A DNA stretch of 64,000 nucleotides from Micrococcales bacterium 72-143 (GCA_001898835.1 MKVM01000005.1:434001-498000); one strand, 5' to 3'; shown: positions 42,996 to 53,105, counted from the stretch's first letter. The notes: generated by a model from the sequence alone, not told the origin. Numbers and translations are program-made.

Positions 42996-44237
42996 CTACC
43001 GCGTGCGGCGGCCTGCTCCGTACGGGCGAAGGACCCCCACGAGGAAGCCGACGATCACGAACCCCACGAGGAGCGCGCCGAGGAGCGGCGCGCCGACGCG
43101 GCTGAGCAGGAGCGGGCTCGGCAGAAGCACCCCGACGGGGTCGAACGGGGGCGCGGGGGCGGTCTGCGACACGGGCGCGGGGCCCGCCTCGACGCCCGCG
43201 CCGTCGCTCTGGTGCCGACGGTTGACGCGGATCCACTCGGCCAGGTCGCCCATCGGGTTCGCGTCGACCGCGGGCACCTCGGCGCGCACCGCGGCATCCG
43301 CGTCGAGCAGGCCGAAGCCGTACGCGACGTCGGGGCCGACGGCGCCCGCGTCGCGTGCCGTCGCCGTGACGCGGTTGATGATGTTGGCGGCGTCGAGCCC
43401 CGGATGCGCCGCCTTCACGAGCGCGACCACCCCCGCCACGATGGGCGTCGCGCCGCTGGTGCCGCTCCAGCGCACGTAGCTGCCGTCGGGCATGACACCC
43501 ACGAGGTCCTCGCTCGGGGCCGACACCCCGATGGTGACCCCCTGCGCCGAGGCGTCCTGGCTGGTCCGGCCGGCGCGGTCGACGCCCGCGACGGTGAGCA
43601 CGCCGGGCATCGTCGCCGGCGCGCCGACCTCCTCGGTGCCGGATCCGCGGTTGCCCGCGGCTGCCACGATGACGACGTCGTGCTCCATCGCGTAGGAGAA
43701 GGCGTCGTCCCAGCTCTCCGGCCAGTCGAGGGTGTTGCGGGTGAGCGACATGTTGATGACGTCGGCGCCGTGGTCGACCGCCCAGCGCACCGCGTCGGCG
43801 ATCTGCTGGTCGGAGTCGCCCGTCTCGAATCCGATCGAGATCGCGAGCACGGAGGCCTCGGGGGCGCTGCCGATGACACCGGAGCCCGAACCCGTGCCGC
43901 GTCCCGCGGCGAGCGACGCCACGAGCGTGCCGTGCTCGCTCTCCGACCCGACCGGCGTGCGGCCGTCGGAGGACCCGCGACCCGAGACATCCGTTCCGCC
44001 CACGACGGCGGAGCGCAGCTCGCGGGGGTCGCCGACACCGGTGTCGATGACCGCGATCGTCACGCCCGCCCCGCGGGTCACCGACCACGCGTCGCGGATG
44101 CCGTAGTCGTCGAGCCAGTACTCCGCATCGCGCACGGCGTCGGCGGACGCCGCGGGCGCCGCCGCTGCCGGGACGGCTCCCCCGCCGCAGACCGCGGCGG
44201 CCGCGAGCACGACAGCCGGCAGGACGCGGCGGCGCAC
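42996..44237 (-). CDS. Mycosin-like S8 subtilase, membrane-anchored
   Basis: A 413-residue serine protease with a signal peptide (VLPAVVLAAAAVCGGGAVPAAA), catalytic Asp in AVIDTGVGD, His in ESEHGTLVASLAAG, and Ser in SGTSGATPIVAGVV, and a C-terminal membrane segment (LLGALLVGFVIVGFLVGVL). This architecture is that of mycosins, which accompany type VII secretion. No ESX genes are nearby, so it is an orphan. GTG 44237, one base after the DUF501 stop. Confidence 0.9.
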   Translation of the reverse strand: MRRRVLPAVVLAAAAVCGGGAVPAAAAPAASADAVRDAEYWLDDYGIRDAWSVTRGAGVTIAVIDTGVGDPRELRSAVVGGTDVSGRGSSDGRTPVGSESEHGTLVASLAAGRGTGSGSGVIGSAPEASVLAISIGFETGDSDQQIADAVRWAVDHGADVINMSLTRNTLDWPESWDDAFSYAMEHDVVIVAAAGNRGSGTEEVGAPATMPGVLTVAGVDRAGRTSQDASAQGVTIGVSAPSEDLVGVMPDGSYVRWSGTSGATPIVAGVVALVKAAHPGLDAANIINRVTATARDAGAVGPDVAYGFGLLDADAAVRAEVPAVDANPMGDLAEWIRVNRRHQSDGAGVEAGPAPVSQTAPAPPFDPVGVLLPSPLLLSRVGAPLLGALLVGFVIVGFLVGVLRPYGAGRRTR

Positions 44238-44238
44238 C

Positions 44239-44757
44239 TCAGGCCCCGCGGGCCGCGCCGGGCTCGGCGCACTCGCAGCGCTCGGGCGACCAGCTCGCAC
44301 GCGCGAGAGCGGCGTCCCCGATCGGGTTGACGCCCGCGCCGGCGGCGAGCGCGTGCGCCGCGAGCGCGTGCAGGCACTTCACGCGGTCGGGCATGCCGCC
44401 CGCGGAGAAGCCGGCGATCTCGGGCACGACCTCGATGCTCTCGCGGTCGGCGAGGTACGACTCGTGGGCCGCGCGGTACGCGTCGGCCACCTCGCCCTCG
44501 AGGGTCGCCGCGAGCTCAGGCATGACGCCCGTCGCCTCGAGGGTCGACAGCGCGGCCGTCGCGGCGGGATGCGAGAGGTAGTAGAGCGTCGGGAAGGGGG
44601 TGCCGTCAGGGAGCCGCGGGCTCGTCGCGACGACGGTCGGGTTGCCGCACACGCAGCGCGCCGCGATGCCGATGACGCCGCGGGCGGGGCGCCCGAGCTG
44701 CCGCGACACGACCTCGACCTCGGCATCCGTGGGCGGGGCGAACGGGGGGCGCGTCAT
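44239..44757 (-). CDS. DUF501 family protein
   Basis: A 172-residue protein with the DUF501 features: RQLGRPARGVIGIAARCVCGNPTVV, FPTLYYLSHP, and DRVKCLHALAAHALAAGAGVNPIGD. Conserved cysteines suggest metal binding. Function is unknown; it is widely linked to the ftsB-like gene and eno in actinobacteria. Overlaps the upstream gene's stop (ATGA). Confidence 0.9.
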   Translation of the reverse strand: MTRPPFAPPTDAEVEVVSRQLGRPARGVIGIAARCVCGNPTVVATSPRLPDGTPFPTLYYLSHPAATAALSTLEATGVMPELAATLEGEVADAYRAAHESYLADRESIEVVPEIAGFSAGGMPDRVKCLHALAAHALAAGAGVNPIGDAALARASWSPERCECAEPGAARGA

Positions 44758-45257
44758 CCGGCGGCCCCCTGCGTGGGGCTCTCGAGCTGCTGCGGCGTCG
44801 CCTCCGTGAGCCCCGCCGTGTACACCGACGACAGCAGGGCCGTGACCCAGTCAACGCGTGTGGTCTGGATGCTGTCGCTGATGGGCTGCTCGTCGGACGC
44901 CGTGGGCGCGCGATCGTCGTCGATCACGAGGTACGCGGTGTCGCCCGGGTAGATGTAGTACAGCCGGTCGCGCGCCTGGGCCTCCACGTAGGCGGGGTCG
45001 CTCCAGCGCGCCACCTCGGCGTCGATGTCGTCGAGGTGCTGCTGCGCCTCGTCGACCTCGCCCTCCAGCCGGGCGATCTGCTGCCGCTGCTCGACGAGCG
45101 TCTTCAGCTGCGGGGCGAGCACGACGAGCGCGGCCACGATGAGGGCCAGCACGGTGAGCGCGAAGCCGGACAGCCGGAAGTTGCGCAGCCACGCGGATGC
45201 GCGGTGCGGCTCCGGCAGGGCGACGGGCACGCGCTCGGTGCGGGTCTTCGGGCTCAC
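44754..45257 (-). CDS. FtsB/DivIC-like septum formation initiator
   Basis: A 167-residue bitopic membrane protein: membrane segment LSGFALTVLALIVAALVVLAP, then a coiled coil (LKTLVEQRQQIARLEGEVDEAQQHL) and the family motif WSDPAYVEAQARDRLYYIYPGDTAYLV. It takes part in the division complex with FtsL and FtsQ-type proteins. GTG 45257. Forms one unit with DUF501 and mycosin. Confidence 0.9.
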   Translation of the reverse strand: MSPKTRTERVPVALPEPHRASAWLRNFRLSGFALTVLALIVAALVVLAPQLKTLVEQRQQIARLEGEVDEAQQHLDDIDAEVARWSDPAYVEAQARDRLYYIYPGDTAYLVIDDDRAPTASDEQPISDSIQTTRVDWVTALLSSVYTAGLTEATPQQLESPTQGAAG

Positions 45258-45395
45258 CTGTCCAGGGTAGGCGACGCTCCCCGTCCTCGACGGCGCGCCG
45301 AGCGGGTCGCCCCGCCCTGTCAGAGAATGCGCAGCCAGGGGGCAGCGGATTCGGTCGCGTGTCGCTGGCGTAGCCCGCTGTACCAGCGGCAACAT

Positions 45396-45420
45396 GGGGG
45401 CGACCGAGACGGTCGCCCCC
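45396..45420 (-). terminator. Strong hairpin downstream of eno (distal)
   Basis: GGGGGCGACC / GGTCGCCCCC, a perfect 10-bp stem with loop GAGAC. With the hairpin at 45432 it forms a double terminator after eno, separating it from the ftsB-like unit. Confidence 0.7.
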
Positions 45421-45431
45421 GCGCCTGCCGC

Positions 45432-45451
45432 GGAGGTCAGAAATGACCTCC
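45432..45451 (-). terminator. Hairpin downstream of eno (proximal)
   Basis: GGAGGTCA / TGACCTCC with GAAA between: an 8-bp stem that begins 10 bases after the eno stop on the minus strand. Confidence 0.65.
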
Positions 45452-45461
45452 GCCCGCCGCG

Positions 45462-46790
<1,329 letters not shown>

Positions 46791-46818
46791 CTACCGACTC
46801 CCCGCATCCGTCATCCCC

Positions 46819-46909
46819 GGGTCGAAAATGCAGGACTCGCCGAGGCTGCGACCAGGGTTCGCAGCACCGCGGCCGCCGGCTCGCGCGAATCTCCTGCATT
46901 TCTCGACCC
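46819..46909. repeat. Family A inverted-repeat element, copy A5
   Basis: GGGTCGAAAATGCAGGA (46819-46835) faces TCCTGCATTTCTCGACCC (46892-46909). It shares the GGTCGA outer extension with A3. It lies in the 361-bp gap between eno and hisS, which contains no gene I can see. Confidence 0.85.
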
Positions 46910-46972
46910 GCGCCCACCGCTGCGGCGACGTGGCGGGCGCGACCCCAGATTGCACCTCAGGGAAGCCGAGAG

Positions 46973-47057
46973 CCCCAGAAATGCAGGAGACCCTAGAGGG
47001 GCTCCCGGGATCGCCGGTACGACGGCGGCGCGGGGGCGAGTATCTCCTGCATTTCTG
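46973..47057. repeat. Family A inverted-repeat element, copy A6
   Basis: CAGAAATGCAGGAGA (46976-46990) faces TCTCCTGCATTTCTG (47043-47057), perfect 15-bp arms with 52 bp between. It is the second element in the same gap, 63 bp after A5 and 40 bp from the hisS stop. Confidence 0.88.
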
Positions 47058-47097
47058 CGTCTCCGAGAGCGTCTCCGGCGGCGGACGCGGAGGCGGC

Positions 47098-48387
47098 TCA
47101 GTCGAGGGGGCGCAGGTCGAGGGCGTCGGCGGATACGGGGGCGTCGGCGCCGAGGAACGCGAACGAGGTGAAGCCCTGCTCGGCGAGGTTCTCGAGCTGC
47201 AGCTTCGTGTTCTTGGCGCGCCTCACGAGCCGGGCGCGGTCGCCGCGCGCGACGAGCGCGGTCTGCAGCCCGAGCAGGGTGCCGAGCGGGGCATCCGCGT
47301 CGTGCACGAGCGCGACCGCCGCACCGCCGGATGCCGCGGGCGGCTCCACGAGGTCGACGAGCCGCTCGAAGCCGAGCGAGAAACCCGTTGCGGGCACCTC
47401 GGTTCCGAGGAAGCGGCCGATCATGCCGTCGTAGCGTCCGCCGCCGCCCAGCGAGTAGGGGACGCTCGGGTGCGCGAGCTCGAAGATGGGCCCCGTGTAG
47501 TAGCCCATGCCGCGCACGAGGAACGGGTCGAACACGAGGGGCGCCCACTCCTCGCCGCGGGCCGCCGCGACCGCCTCGCCGATCGCGACGAGCCCGGCGA
47601 CGACCGCGTCATCCGCCCCCTCCGGGAGCGCCTTGCGGATGGCCCGATCGCCGAAGGGGTTCCACTCGCGCGTCTGGGGGCGCAGCAGGAACGCGCGGAA
47701 CGCCGCCACGGCGTCCGGGTCGGAGCCGCGCTCGGCGAGCTCGGCGACGACGCCGTCGGGGCCGAGCTTGTCGAGCTTGTCGATCGTGATGAGCACCTCG
47801 TCGTGACTCTCCGTCGGGAAGCCGAAGCCCGTCAGCATGCCGACGAGCAGCCGCCGGTCGTTGATGCGGATGGTCGCGTCGGCGAGCCCCAGCGCGTCGA
47901 CGGTGGCGAGGGAAGCGACGAGCAGCTCCGCCTCGGCCTGGATGCCGGGCTCGCCGATGATGTCGATGTCGCACTGCACGAACTGGCGGTAGCGGCCCTT
48001 CTGGGGGCGCTCGGCGCGCCAGACGGGCGCCACCTGGATGCTGCGGAACACGTTCGGCAGCTCGGCGCGGTGGGTGGCGTAGAACCGCGCGAGCGGCACG
48101 GTGAGGTCGAAGCGGAGCCCGAGGTCGACGAGGTCGAGCGGCTGCTCGGCCGCGTGGAGGTCGTCGCGCGTGAGGCCGCGCTTCTGCACCCCGAAGGCGA
48201 GCTTCTCGTTGTCGCCGCCGAGTCCGGCGTGCAGGCGCTCCGAGTCCTCCATGACGGGCGTCTCGATCTCGTCGAAGCCGTGGGCGCGGTAGGACTCCGT
48301 GATCGTCTGGAGGATGCGCTGACGCCGCGCCTTCTCCGCCGGGAGGAAGTCCCGCATCCCGCGGGGAGGGTTCACCTGGTTGGCCAC
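47098..48387 (-). CDS. hisS: Histidyl-tRNA synthetase
   Basis: Class II aminoacyl-tRNA synthetase charging tRNA-His. The 429-residue protein has NPPRGMRDFLPAE, motif 2 FRSIQVAPVWRAERPQKGRYRQF, the His-specific LVRGMGYYTGPIFELAH, motif 3 (TGFSLGFERLV) and a C-terminal anticodon-binding domain (VALVHDADAPLGTLLGLQTALVARG). ATG 48387. Downstream lies repeat A6. Confidence 0.96.
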   Translation of the reverse strand: MANQVNPPRGMRDFLPAEKARRQRILQTITESYRAHGFDEIETPVMEDSERLHAGLGGDNEKLAFGVQKRGLTRDDLHAAEQPLDLVDLGLRFDLTVPLARFYATHRAELPNVFRSIQVAPVWRAERPQKGRYRQFVQCDIDIIGEPGIQAEAELLVASLATVDALGLADATIRINDRRLLVGMLTGFGFPTESHDEVLITIDKLDKLGPDGVVAELAERGSDPDAVAAFRAFLLRPQTREWNPFGDRAIRKALPEGADDAVVAGLVAIGEAVAAARGEEWAPLVFDPFLVRGMGYYTGPIFELAHPSVPYSLGGGGRYDGMIGRFLGTEVPATGFSLGFERLVDLVEPPAASGGAAVALVHDADAPLGTLLGLQTALVARGDRARLVRRAKNTKLQLENLAEQGFTSFAFLGADAPVSADALDLRPLD

Positions 48388-48430
48388 GCCTCGATTGTGT
48401 CAGGTGCGCGCGCGTGTGCCGTCTACAGGC

Positions 48431-49492
48431 TCAGCGCGATGTATCGGGCAGGATCGGGGCCGCAACGGACGGTTCCGCCTGTCGATGCTCCGCATCCGGC
48501 ACGGTGGCGATCGGCTCGGTCGTCGGCACGGGTTCGAGGAGCGGGGCCGCCGCGGCCGGCTCGAACCGCACGAGCACGATGCCGCCCAGGATGAGGGCCG
48601 CGCCGAGGAGTCCGAGCGGTGCGATCGCCTCACCGAGCACGATCCAGCCCACGATGCCGGCGAAGATCACCTCGCTGAGGCCGAGGAAGGAGGCGACCCG
48701 CGTGCCGAGCAGCCTGATCGAGGTGATGCCTGCGACGTAGGCGAAGGCGGTGGACACCACGCCGACGGTGACGAGCGGCGCCCACCAGGGGGCGCGGAGG
48801 CCGAAGTAGTCGACCTCCCCGAAGCTCGCGTGCATGGGCAGGATGCCGACGAGCCCCGCGAGGCCGAGCGCGAGGGCGCCGATGACGAAGCCCGACCAGG
48901 CGAGCGTGACCGGCGGGACGCCCGCGGGGGTGCGGTCGCCGACCACGTAGTAGAAGGCGACGCCGATCATCGCGACGGCGGCGAGCACGAGGCCGACGGG
49001 GTCGAGGGCGCCCGAGCCGGTGGGCCCGATCACGAGCACGAGGCCGCCGACCGCGAGTGCCGCTCCGATCAGCACGACGCGGTGCGGCGTGTGTCGGCTG
49101 CGCGCCCACGCGACGAGCAGCAGTGCGACGGGGGCGAGGTACTCGATGAGCAGCGCGATGCTGACCGGGATGCGCTCGATCGACGCGTAGAAGGCGAGCT
49201 GGACGCCGGCGACGGCGAGCACCGCGTAGGCGAGCACGAGCCGCCAGGCGCGCAGCAGCGGGCGCAGGTCGAGCCGCACCGCGAGGAGGGCGGGGATGGC
49301 GAGCACCACCGCCGCGACGAGGAGGCGCCCGAAGACGGCGGCGCCGGGGGTCCAGCCCTCCGAGAAGAGGGGCTTCACGATGGTGCCGCCCGCGCCGAAC
49401 GCGAGTCCGGCGGCGAGGCCCACGACGACGCCGAGCACGCCGCGGCGGGCGCGGACGGCGGTGGGCTTCATGGGGCGCTCCCGGGATGTCAT
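48431..49492 (-). CDS. EamA/DMT family transporter
   Basis: A 353-residue permease with ten membrane segments in two EamA repeats (GVVVGLAAGLAFGAGGTIVK... and LVTVGVVSTAFAYVAGITSIRLLG). LIEYLAPVALLLVAWARSR and LGLSEVIFAGIVGWIVLGEAIAP are typical. Exports metabolites such as amino acids; substrate unknown. The C-terminal 40 residues are an Ala/Pro-rich tail. Divergent from the CGNR regulator. Confidence 0.9.
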   Translation of the reverse strand: MTSRERPMKPTAVRARRGVLGVVVGLAAGLAFGAGGTIVKPLFSEGWTPGAAVFGRLLVAAVVLAIPALLAVRLDLRPLLRAWRLVLAYAVLAVAGVQLAFYASIERIPVSIALLIEYLAPVALLLVAWARSRHTPHRVVLIGAALAVGGLVLVIGPTGSGALDPVGLVLAAVAMIGVAFYYVVGDRTPAGVPPVTLAWSGFVIGALALGLAGLVGILPMHASFGEVDYFGLRAPWWAPLVTVGVVSTAFAYVAGITSIRLLGTRVASFLGLSEVIFAGIVGWIVLGEAIAPLGLLGAALILGGIVLVRFEPAAAAPLLEPVPTTEPIATVPDAEHRQAEPSVAAPILPDTSR

Positions 49493-49545
49493 GGGCTAAA
49501 TTGGGTTCAGTCGTGACGGTATCGCGCCCGTCGGTCAGGAGTCAA

Positions 49546-50094
49546 ATGCTTTTCACCCATGACACGGAACTCAATCTGACGTTCCTCCAGGCGCTCCTCG
49601 ACACCGTCGCCGGCGCCTCCGAGAGCGGCGAGGACGAGCTCGCCACCGTCGAGCAGCTCGCCGCCCTCATCGGCGCCTGGAAGTTCTCCGGACGCATCGA
49701 CGGGGACGAGCGCGAGCTGCGTCAGGTGCGCGCGACGCGCGACGACATCCGCGGTATCTGGGGCTCCGACGAGGAGACGACCGTCGAGTGGGTCAACGAC
49801 ACCCTCCAGTCGGCGCGCGCCGTGCCGCGGCTCATCGACCACGACGGGCTCGGATGGCACATCCACGCCGTCGACAACGACGCGCCCCTCGCCACGCGCA
49901 TGCTCGTGGAGGCGGCGATGTCACTCGTCGACGTCATCCGCGCCGAACGGCTCGACCGGCTGCGCGACTGCGAGGCCGACGACTGCACGGGGGTCTTCGT
50001 CGACCTGTCGAAGAACGGGTCGAAGCGGTTCTGCTCGACCCGCTGCGGCAACCGGATGGCGGTGCGGGCGTACCGGGCGCGCGCAGGTTCTTGA
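49546..50094 (+). CDS. CGNR zinc-finger transcription regulator (ABATE-type)
   Basis: A 182-residue protein with an N-terminal stress-associated (ABATE) domain (LFTHDTELNLTFLQALLDTV) and the C-terminal zinc finger: DCEADDCTGVFVDLSKNGSKRFCSTRCGNRMAVRAYRARA. CGNR proteins are thought to regulate adjacent transporters, and the EamA gene diverges from it. ATG 49546 with AGGAG upstream. The last codons and stop lie in the left arm of palindrome C. Confidence 0.9.
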   Translation: MLFTHDTELNLTFLQALLDTVAGASESGEDELATVEQLAALIGAWKFSGRIDGDERELRQVRATRDDIRGIWGSDEETTVEWVNDTLQSARAVPRLIDHDGLGWHIHAVDNDAPLATRMLVEAAMSLVDVIRAERLDRLRDCEADDCTGVFVDLSKNGSKRFCSTRCGNRMAVRAYRARAGS

Positions 50095-50156
50095 GGCGTC
50101 AGTTCGTGTCGCCCGTCCAGGGTGCCGCACGACGCGAACTGACGCCTCAAACCTGC
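50083..50156. repeat. Long palindrome C covering two convergent stop codons
   Basis: Left arm starts GCAGGTTCTTGAGGCGTCAG (50083) and continues to about 50111; right arm 50130-50156 is CGACGCGAACTGACGCCTCA followed by AACCTGC. Arms are about 27 bp, with one mismatch and a 2-bp insertion, and the loop is 18 bases. The CGNR stop (50092-50094) and the mazG stop (50147-50149) are inside the arms. It probably works as a bidirectional terminator. Confidence 0.88.
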
Positions 50157-50818
50157 TCGGCGGCGCGGATGTCGTCCTGCAGCCGGCGAAGCGCGTCGCG
50201 CAGGGCGCGCTCCGGGTCGAGCCCCGCGGCCCGCGCGGCCACGACCGTGGCGAGCAGCTCGTCGCCGAGCCCGGCCTCGCTCGCGGGCACGGCATCCGCG
50301 GACGCGGGCGACAGCCCCACCTTCTCGGCGCGGCCGACCAGCTTCGCGGCGAGGGCGAGCGCGGGCATGCCCTGTGGGATGCCGTCGAGCACGCTCTCGC
50401 GGGCCGGCTTCTCGACGCGCTTGAGCTCGTCCCAGCGGGCCATCACGGCATCCGGGGTGTCGGCGACGGCGTCGCCGAAGACGTGCGGGTGCCGCCCGAC
50501 CATCTTCGCCGTCATGTGCGCCGCGACGTCCTCGAGGGTGAAGCGTCCCTCCTCCGCGGCGATGTCGGAGTGGAAGATCACCTGGTAGAGCACGTCGCCG
50601 AGCTCCTCGACGAGCTCGGTGTCGTCGCCCGCCTCGATCGCGTCGACGAGCTCGTAGGTCTCCTCGACGAGGTACTGCACGAGCGAGGCGTGCGTCTGCT
50701 CGCGGTCCCACGCGCAGCCGCCGGGCGCGCGCAGGTGCTCGAGCACCGCGACGAGCTCCTCGAGCTTCGGATGCGGCGACGTCGGCACGACGGGACCGGA
50801 TGGTGCGGGCTCGCTCAT
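50147..50818 (-). CDS. mazG: MazG nucleoside triphosphate pyrophosphohydrolase
   Basis: A 223-residue enzyme hydrolysing NTPs to NMPs and pyrophosphate, a house-cleaning function. The metal-binding motif is visible: LVEETYELVDAIE and ELVEELGDVLYQVIFHSDIA (EExxE/ExxD). Upstream CAWDREQTHASLVQYL is family-typical. ATG 50818. Divergent from the nuclease gene with 25 bp between. The last residues AAEQV are coded by the right arm of palindrome C. Confidence 0.93.
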   Translation of the reverse strand: MSEPAPSGPVVPTSPHPKLEELVAVLEHLRAPGGCAWDREQTHASLVQYLVEETYELVDAIEAGDDTELVEELGDVLYQVIFHSDIAAEEGRFTLEDVAAHMTAKMVGRHPHVFGDAVADTPDAVMARWDELKRVEKPARESVLDGIPQGMPALALAAKLVGRAEKVGLSPASADAVPASEAGLGDELLATVVAARAAGLDPERALRDALRRLQDDIRAAEQV

Positions 50819-50843
50819 GGGCCCAGAATGCCAGAATCGCCTG

Positions 50844-51446
50844 GTGAAGAAGGGTCGCAACCTCCTGGTCGTGGTGCTCGGGATCGCCCTCGTCGTGCTG
50901 CTCATGGTCGGCAACGCGCGCGGGTGGTGGAGCTTCTCGCCCGCGGGGGCGCCGCCCACCGCACCGGCCGCGAACGGGACGCTCGCGCCCGAGGGGGATG
51001 CCGCGTCGGGTGAGATCGGTGAGATCACGGCATCCGAAGACCCGGCGGTGCCGGCCGACGCGGGCGAGGCGTGGGTCGACTACGTGCACGACGGCGACAC
51101 GCTCTTCCTCACCGACGGCCGCAAGGTGCGGTTGCTCGGCATCGACACCCCGGAGGTGGGCGAGCACGCCGAGTGCTACGGCGACGTCGCTCGCGAGCGC
51201 CTCCGCACCCTGCTGCCCGCGGGGACGCACGTGCGCACGGTCGCGGACGTGCAGCCGCTCGACCGGTACGGGCGCTCGCTGCTGTTCCTCTTCACGGACG
51301 ACGGCGCGCTCGTGAACCTGGGCCTCATCCGCGACGGCTACGCCGAGGCGGTCGTGCTCGAGCCGAACGTGCTGTGGGCCGACCGGCTGGAGGCGGCGGA
51401 GGACACGGCGCAGACGGCATCCCTCGGCATGTGGGGCGCCTGCTGA
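50844..51446 (+). CDS. Secreted or membrane-anchored thermonuclease (SNase)
   Basis: A 200-residue protein with an N-terminal membrane segment (NLLVVVLGIALVVLLMVGNARGWW), a low-complexity linker, and an SNase domain: VHDGDTLFLTDGRKVRLLGIDTPEVGE with the active-site Asp and Arg, LDRYGRSLLFLF, and NLGLIRDGYAEAV. It cuts DNA or RNA outside the membrane using calcium. GTG 50844 is favoured; ATG 50817 would overlap the mazG start. Confidence 0.88.
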   Translation: MKKGRNLLVVVLGIALVVLLMVGNARGWWSFSPAGAPPTAPAANGTLAPEGDAASGEIGEITASEDPAVPADAGEAWVDYVHDGDTLFLTDGRKVRLLGIDTPEVGEHAECYGDVARERLRTLLPAGTHVRTVADVQPLDRYGRSLLFLFTDDGALVNLGLIRDGYAEAVVLEPNVLWADRLEAAEDTAQTASLGMWGAC

Positions 51447-51462
51447 CTCGAGCCTCCGATCC

Positions 51463-51521
51463 CTGAGTGGTCGGTTCTCGGCCTCACACGAGCCGAATGG
51501 GGCCGAGAACCGACCACTCGG
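51463..51521. repeat. Family B inverted-repeat element, copy B3
   Basis: CTGAGTGGTCGGTTCTCGGCC (51463-51483) faces GGCCGAGAACCGACCACTCGG (51501-51521), nearly perfect 21-bp arms with 17 bp between. It lies between the convergent nuclease and MFS genes. Confidence 0.88.
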
Positions 51522-51532
51522 CGAGGGGAGAG

Positions 51533-52996
51533 TCAGCCGATCTCGGGGATGGGACCCGTCACGGGCGCCGGATCGGGCGAGATAGCCGTCGGGTCGGGGG
51601 CCCGGCGCTCGCGCGGCATCGTCAGGGTCGCCACGAGCAGCAGTACCGCGACCACGGCGGCGCCCACGAAGACGGCGGTCGAGGCCGCAACGATCGTGCC
51701 CGGGTCGGTCTCGTCGCCGCCCTGCCCCGCGATCACCGCGTTGGCGACGGCGCCGAGAACGGCCGCGCCGACCGACTGGCCGATGGAGCGCGCGAACATG
51801 TTGGCGCCCGTGACGACACCGCGCTCCTCCCAGCCGACACTCGACTGCGCGGCCACGAGCGTCGGCACGGCGGCGAAGCCGAAGCCGAGCCCGATCACGA
51901 ACGACACGATGCCGACGGTCCAGATCGAGGGATACGGGCCGAGCGCCGCGAGCGCGGCCGTCCCCAGCACGACGAGCGCCGCGCCGAGGATCGCCGTGGC
52001 GCGGAAGCCGATGCGCAGGTAGAGGCGACCCGACAGCGAGGCGGCGATCGGCCATCCGATGGTGAGCGTCGCGAGCGCGAGCCCCGCGACGAGCGGACTC
52101 ACGTCGAGGCCCACCACGAGGTAGGTGGGCACGAAGGCGGTGAGGCCGATGAGCGCCGCGCCGACGGCGAGCCCCACGACGTTCGTCGCGCGCAGCAGCG
52201 GCCGGCCGAGCACCCAGAGCGGCAGCACGGGCTCGGCGGCGCGGCGCTCCACGAGCACGAAGGCGAGGAGCAGCACGAGGCCCGCCCCGAAGACCCCGAA
52301 CGACGCCGGGGAGACCCAGGCCCACGCGTTGCCGCCCTCGAGCACGCCGAGCAGCAGCAGGGTCAGGGACGCCGTGAGCAGCGCTGCGCCCGCGTAGTCG
52401 ATGCGGTGCCTCGTGCGCTGCAGGCTCTCGTGGTAGTCGCGGGCGAGCAGCCAGAACGCGATCGCGCACAGCGGGATGTTGATGAGGAAGATGCCGCGCC
52501 AGAAGTCCCACATGGCGAAGACGCCGCCGAGCGCCGGACCCGCGACCGCCGCGACCGCCCAGACGCTCGCGATGTAGCCCTGGGTGCGGGCGCGCTCCTC
52601 GATCGTGTAGATGTCGCCGACGATCGTGATGGTGATCGGCAGGATGGCGCCCGCGCCGATGCCCTGCAGGGCGCGGAAGGCGATGAGGCTCGGCATGTCC
52701 CAGGCGAGCGCGCACAGGATCGAGCCGAGCAGGAACACGGCGAGCCCGAACAGGATGACGCGCTTGCGCCCGATCGTGTCGGCGAGCTTGGCGTACACCG
52801 GCACCGTCACCGACTGCGTGAGCAGGTATACCGAGAACAGCCACGGGAACTGGCTGAAGCCGCCGATGTCGCCCACGATCGAGGTGACGGCGGTCGAGAT
52901 GATGGTGGCATCGATCGCGACCACCCCGGTCGCCACCATGACCGCCAGCAGGATGGGGCCGCGCTCGGACCGCAGCCCGACATCGTTCTTCGTCAT
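51533..52996 (-). CDS. MFS transporter, EmrB/QacA (DHA2) type
   Basis: A 487-residue proton-coupled exporter with 14 membrane segments. Motifs: AIDATIISTAVTSIVGDIGG, YAKLADTIGRKRVILFGL (loop 2-3), RALQGIGAGAILPITITIVGD and AGPALGGVFAMWDFWRGIFLINIP (motif C of antiporters). It probably exports drugs or toxic metabolites. A Pro-rich tail ends the protein. Divergent from the CPBP protease. Confidence 0.92.
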   Translation of the reverse strand: MTKNDVGLRSERGPILLAVMVATGVVAIDATIISTAVTSIVGDIGGFSQFPWLFSVYLLTQSVTVPVYAKLADTIGRKRVILFGLAVFLLGSILCALAWDMPSLIAFRALQGIGAGAILPITITIVGDIYTIEERARTQGYIASVWAVAAVAGPALGGVFAMWDFWRGIFLINIPLCAIAFWLLARDYHESLQRTRHRIDYAGAALLTASLTLLLLGVLEGGNAWAWVSPASFGVFGAGLVLLLAFVLVERRAAEPVLPLWVLGRPLLRATNVVGLAVGAALIGLTAFVPTYLVVGLDVSPLVAGLALATLTIGWPIAASLSGRLYLRIGFRATAILGAALVVLGTAALAALGPYPSIWTVGIVSFVIGLGFGFAAVPTLVAAQSSVGWEERGVVTGANMFARSIGQSVGAAVLGAVANAVIAGQGGDETDPGTIVAASTAVFVGAAVVAVLLLVATLTMPRERRAPDPTAISPDPAPVTGPIPEIG

Positions 52997-53034
52997 CGTG
53001 TCTATTCAAGCCGCCGACGGCGCCCCGCATTCCC

Positions 53035-53105
53035 GCGAGCGCTACCGAACCCGGCGAGCGCTGCCCGTGTGCGAGCCGCATTCGCCAGATCCGGTAGCGC
53101 TCGGC
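53035..53105. repeat. Imperfect inverted repeat D in a divergent promoter region
   Basis: GCGAGCGCTACCG (53035-53047) faces CGGTAGCGCTCGGC (53092-53105), with an additional GCGAGCGCT direct copy at about 53054. It lies in the 120 bp between the MFS and protease starts, so it could hold a shared operator; only one copy is seen. Confidence 0.55.

Noticed and set aside
45258-45395. Possible small gene between the ftsB-like gene and the eno terminators
   Set aside because: No frame with a ribosome site and plausible composition was found; the gap holds only promoter-type sequence and hairpins.
49722-53081. 1,119-codon minus-strand frame
   Set aside because: It crosses mazG, the nuclease and the MFS gene in another frame; no recognisable domain and Arg/Ala bias.
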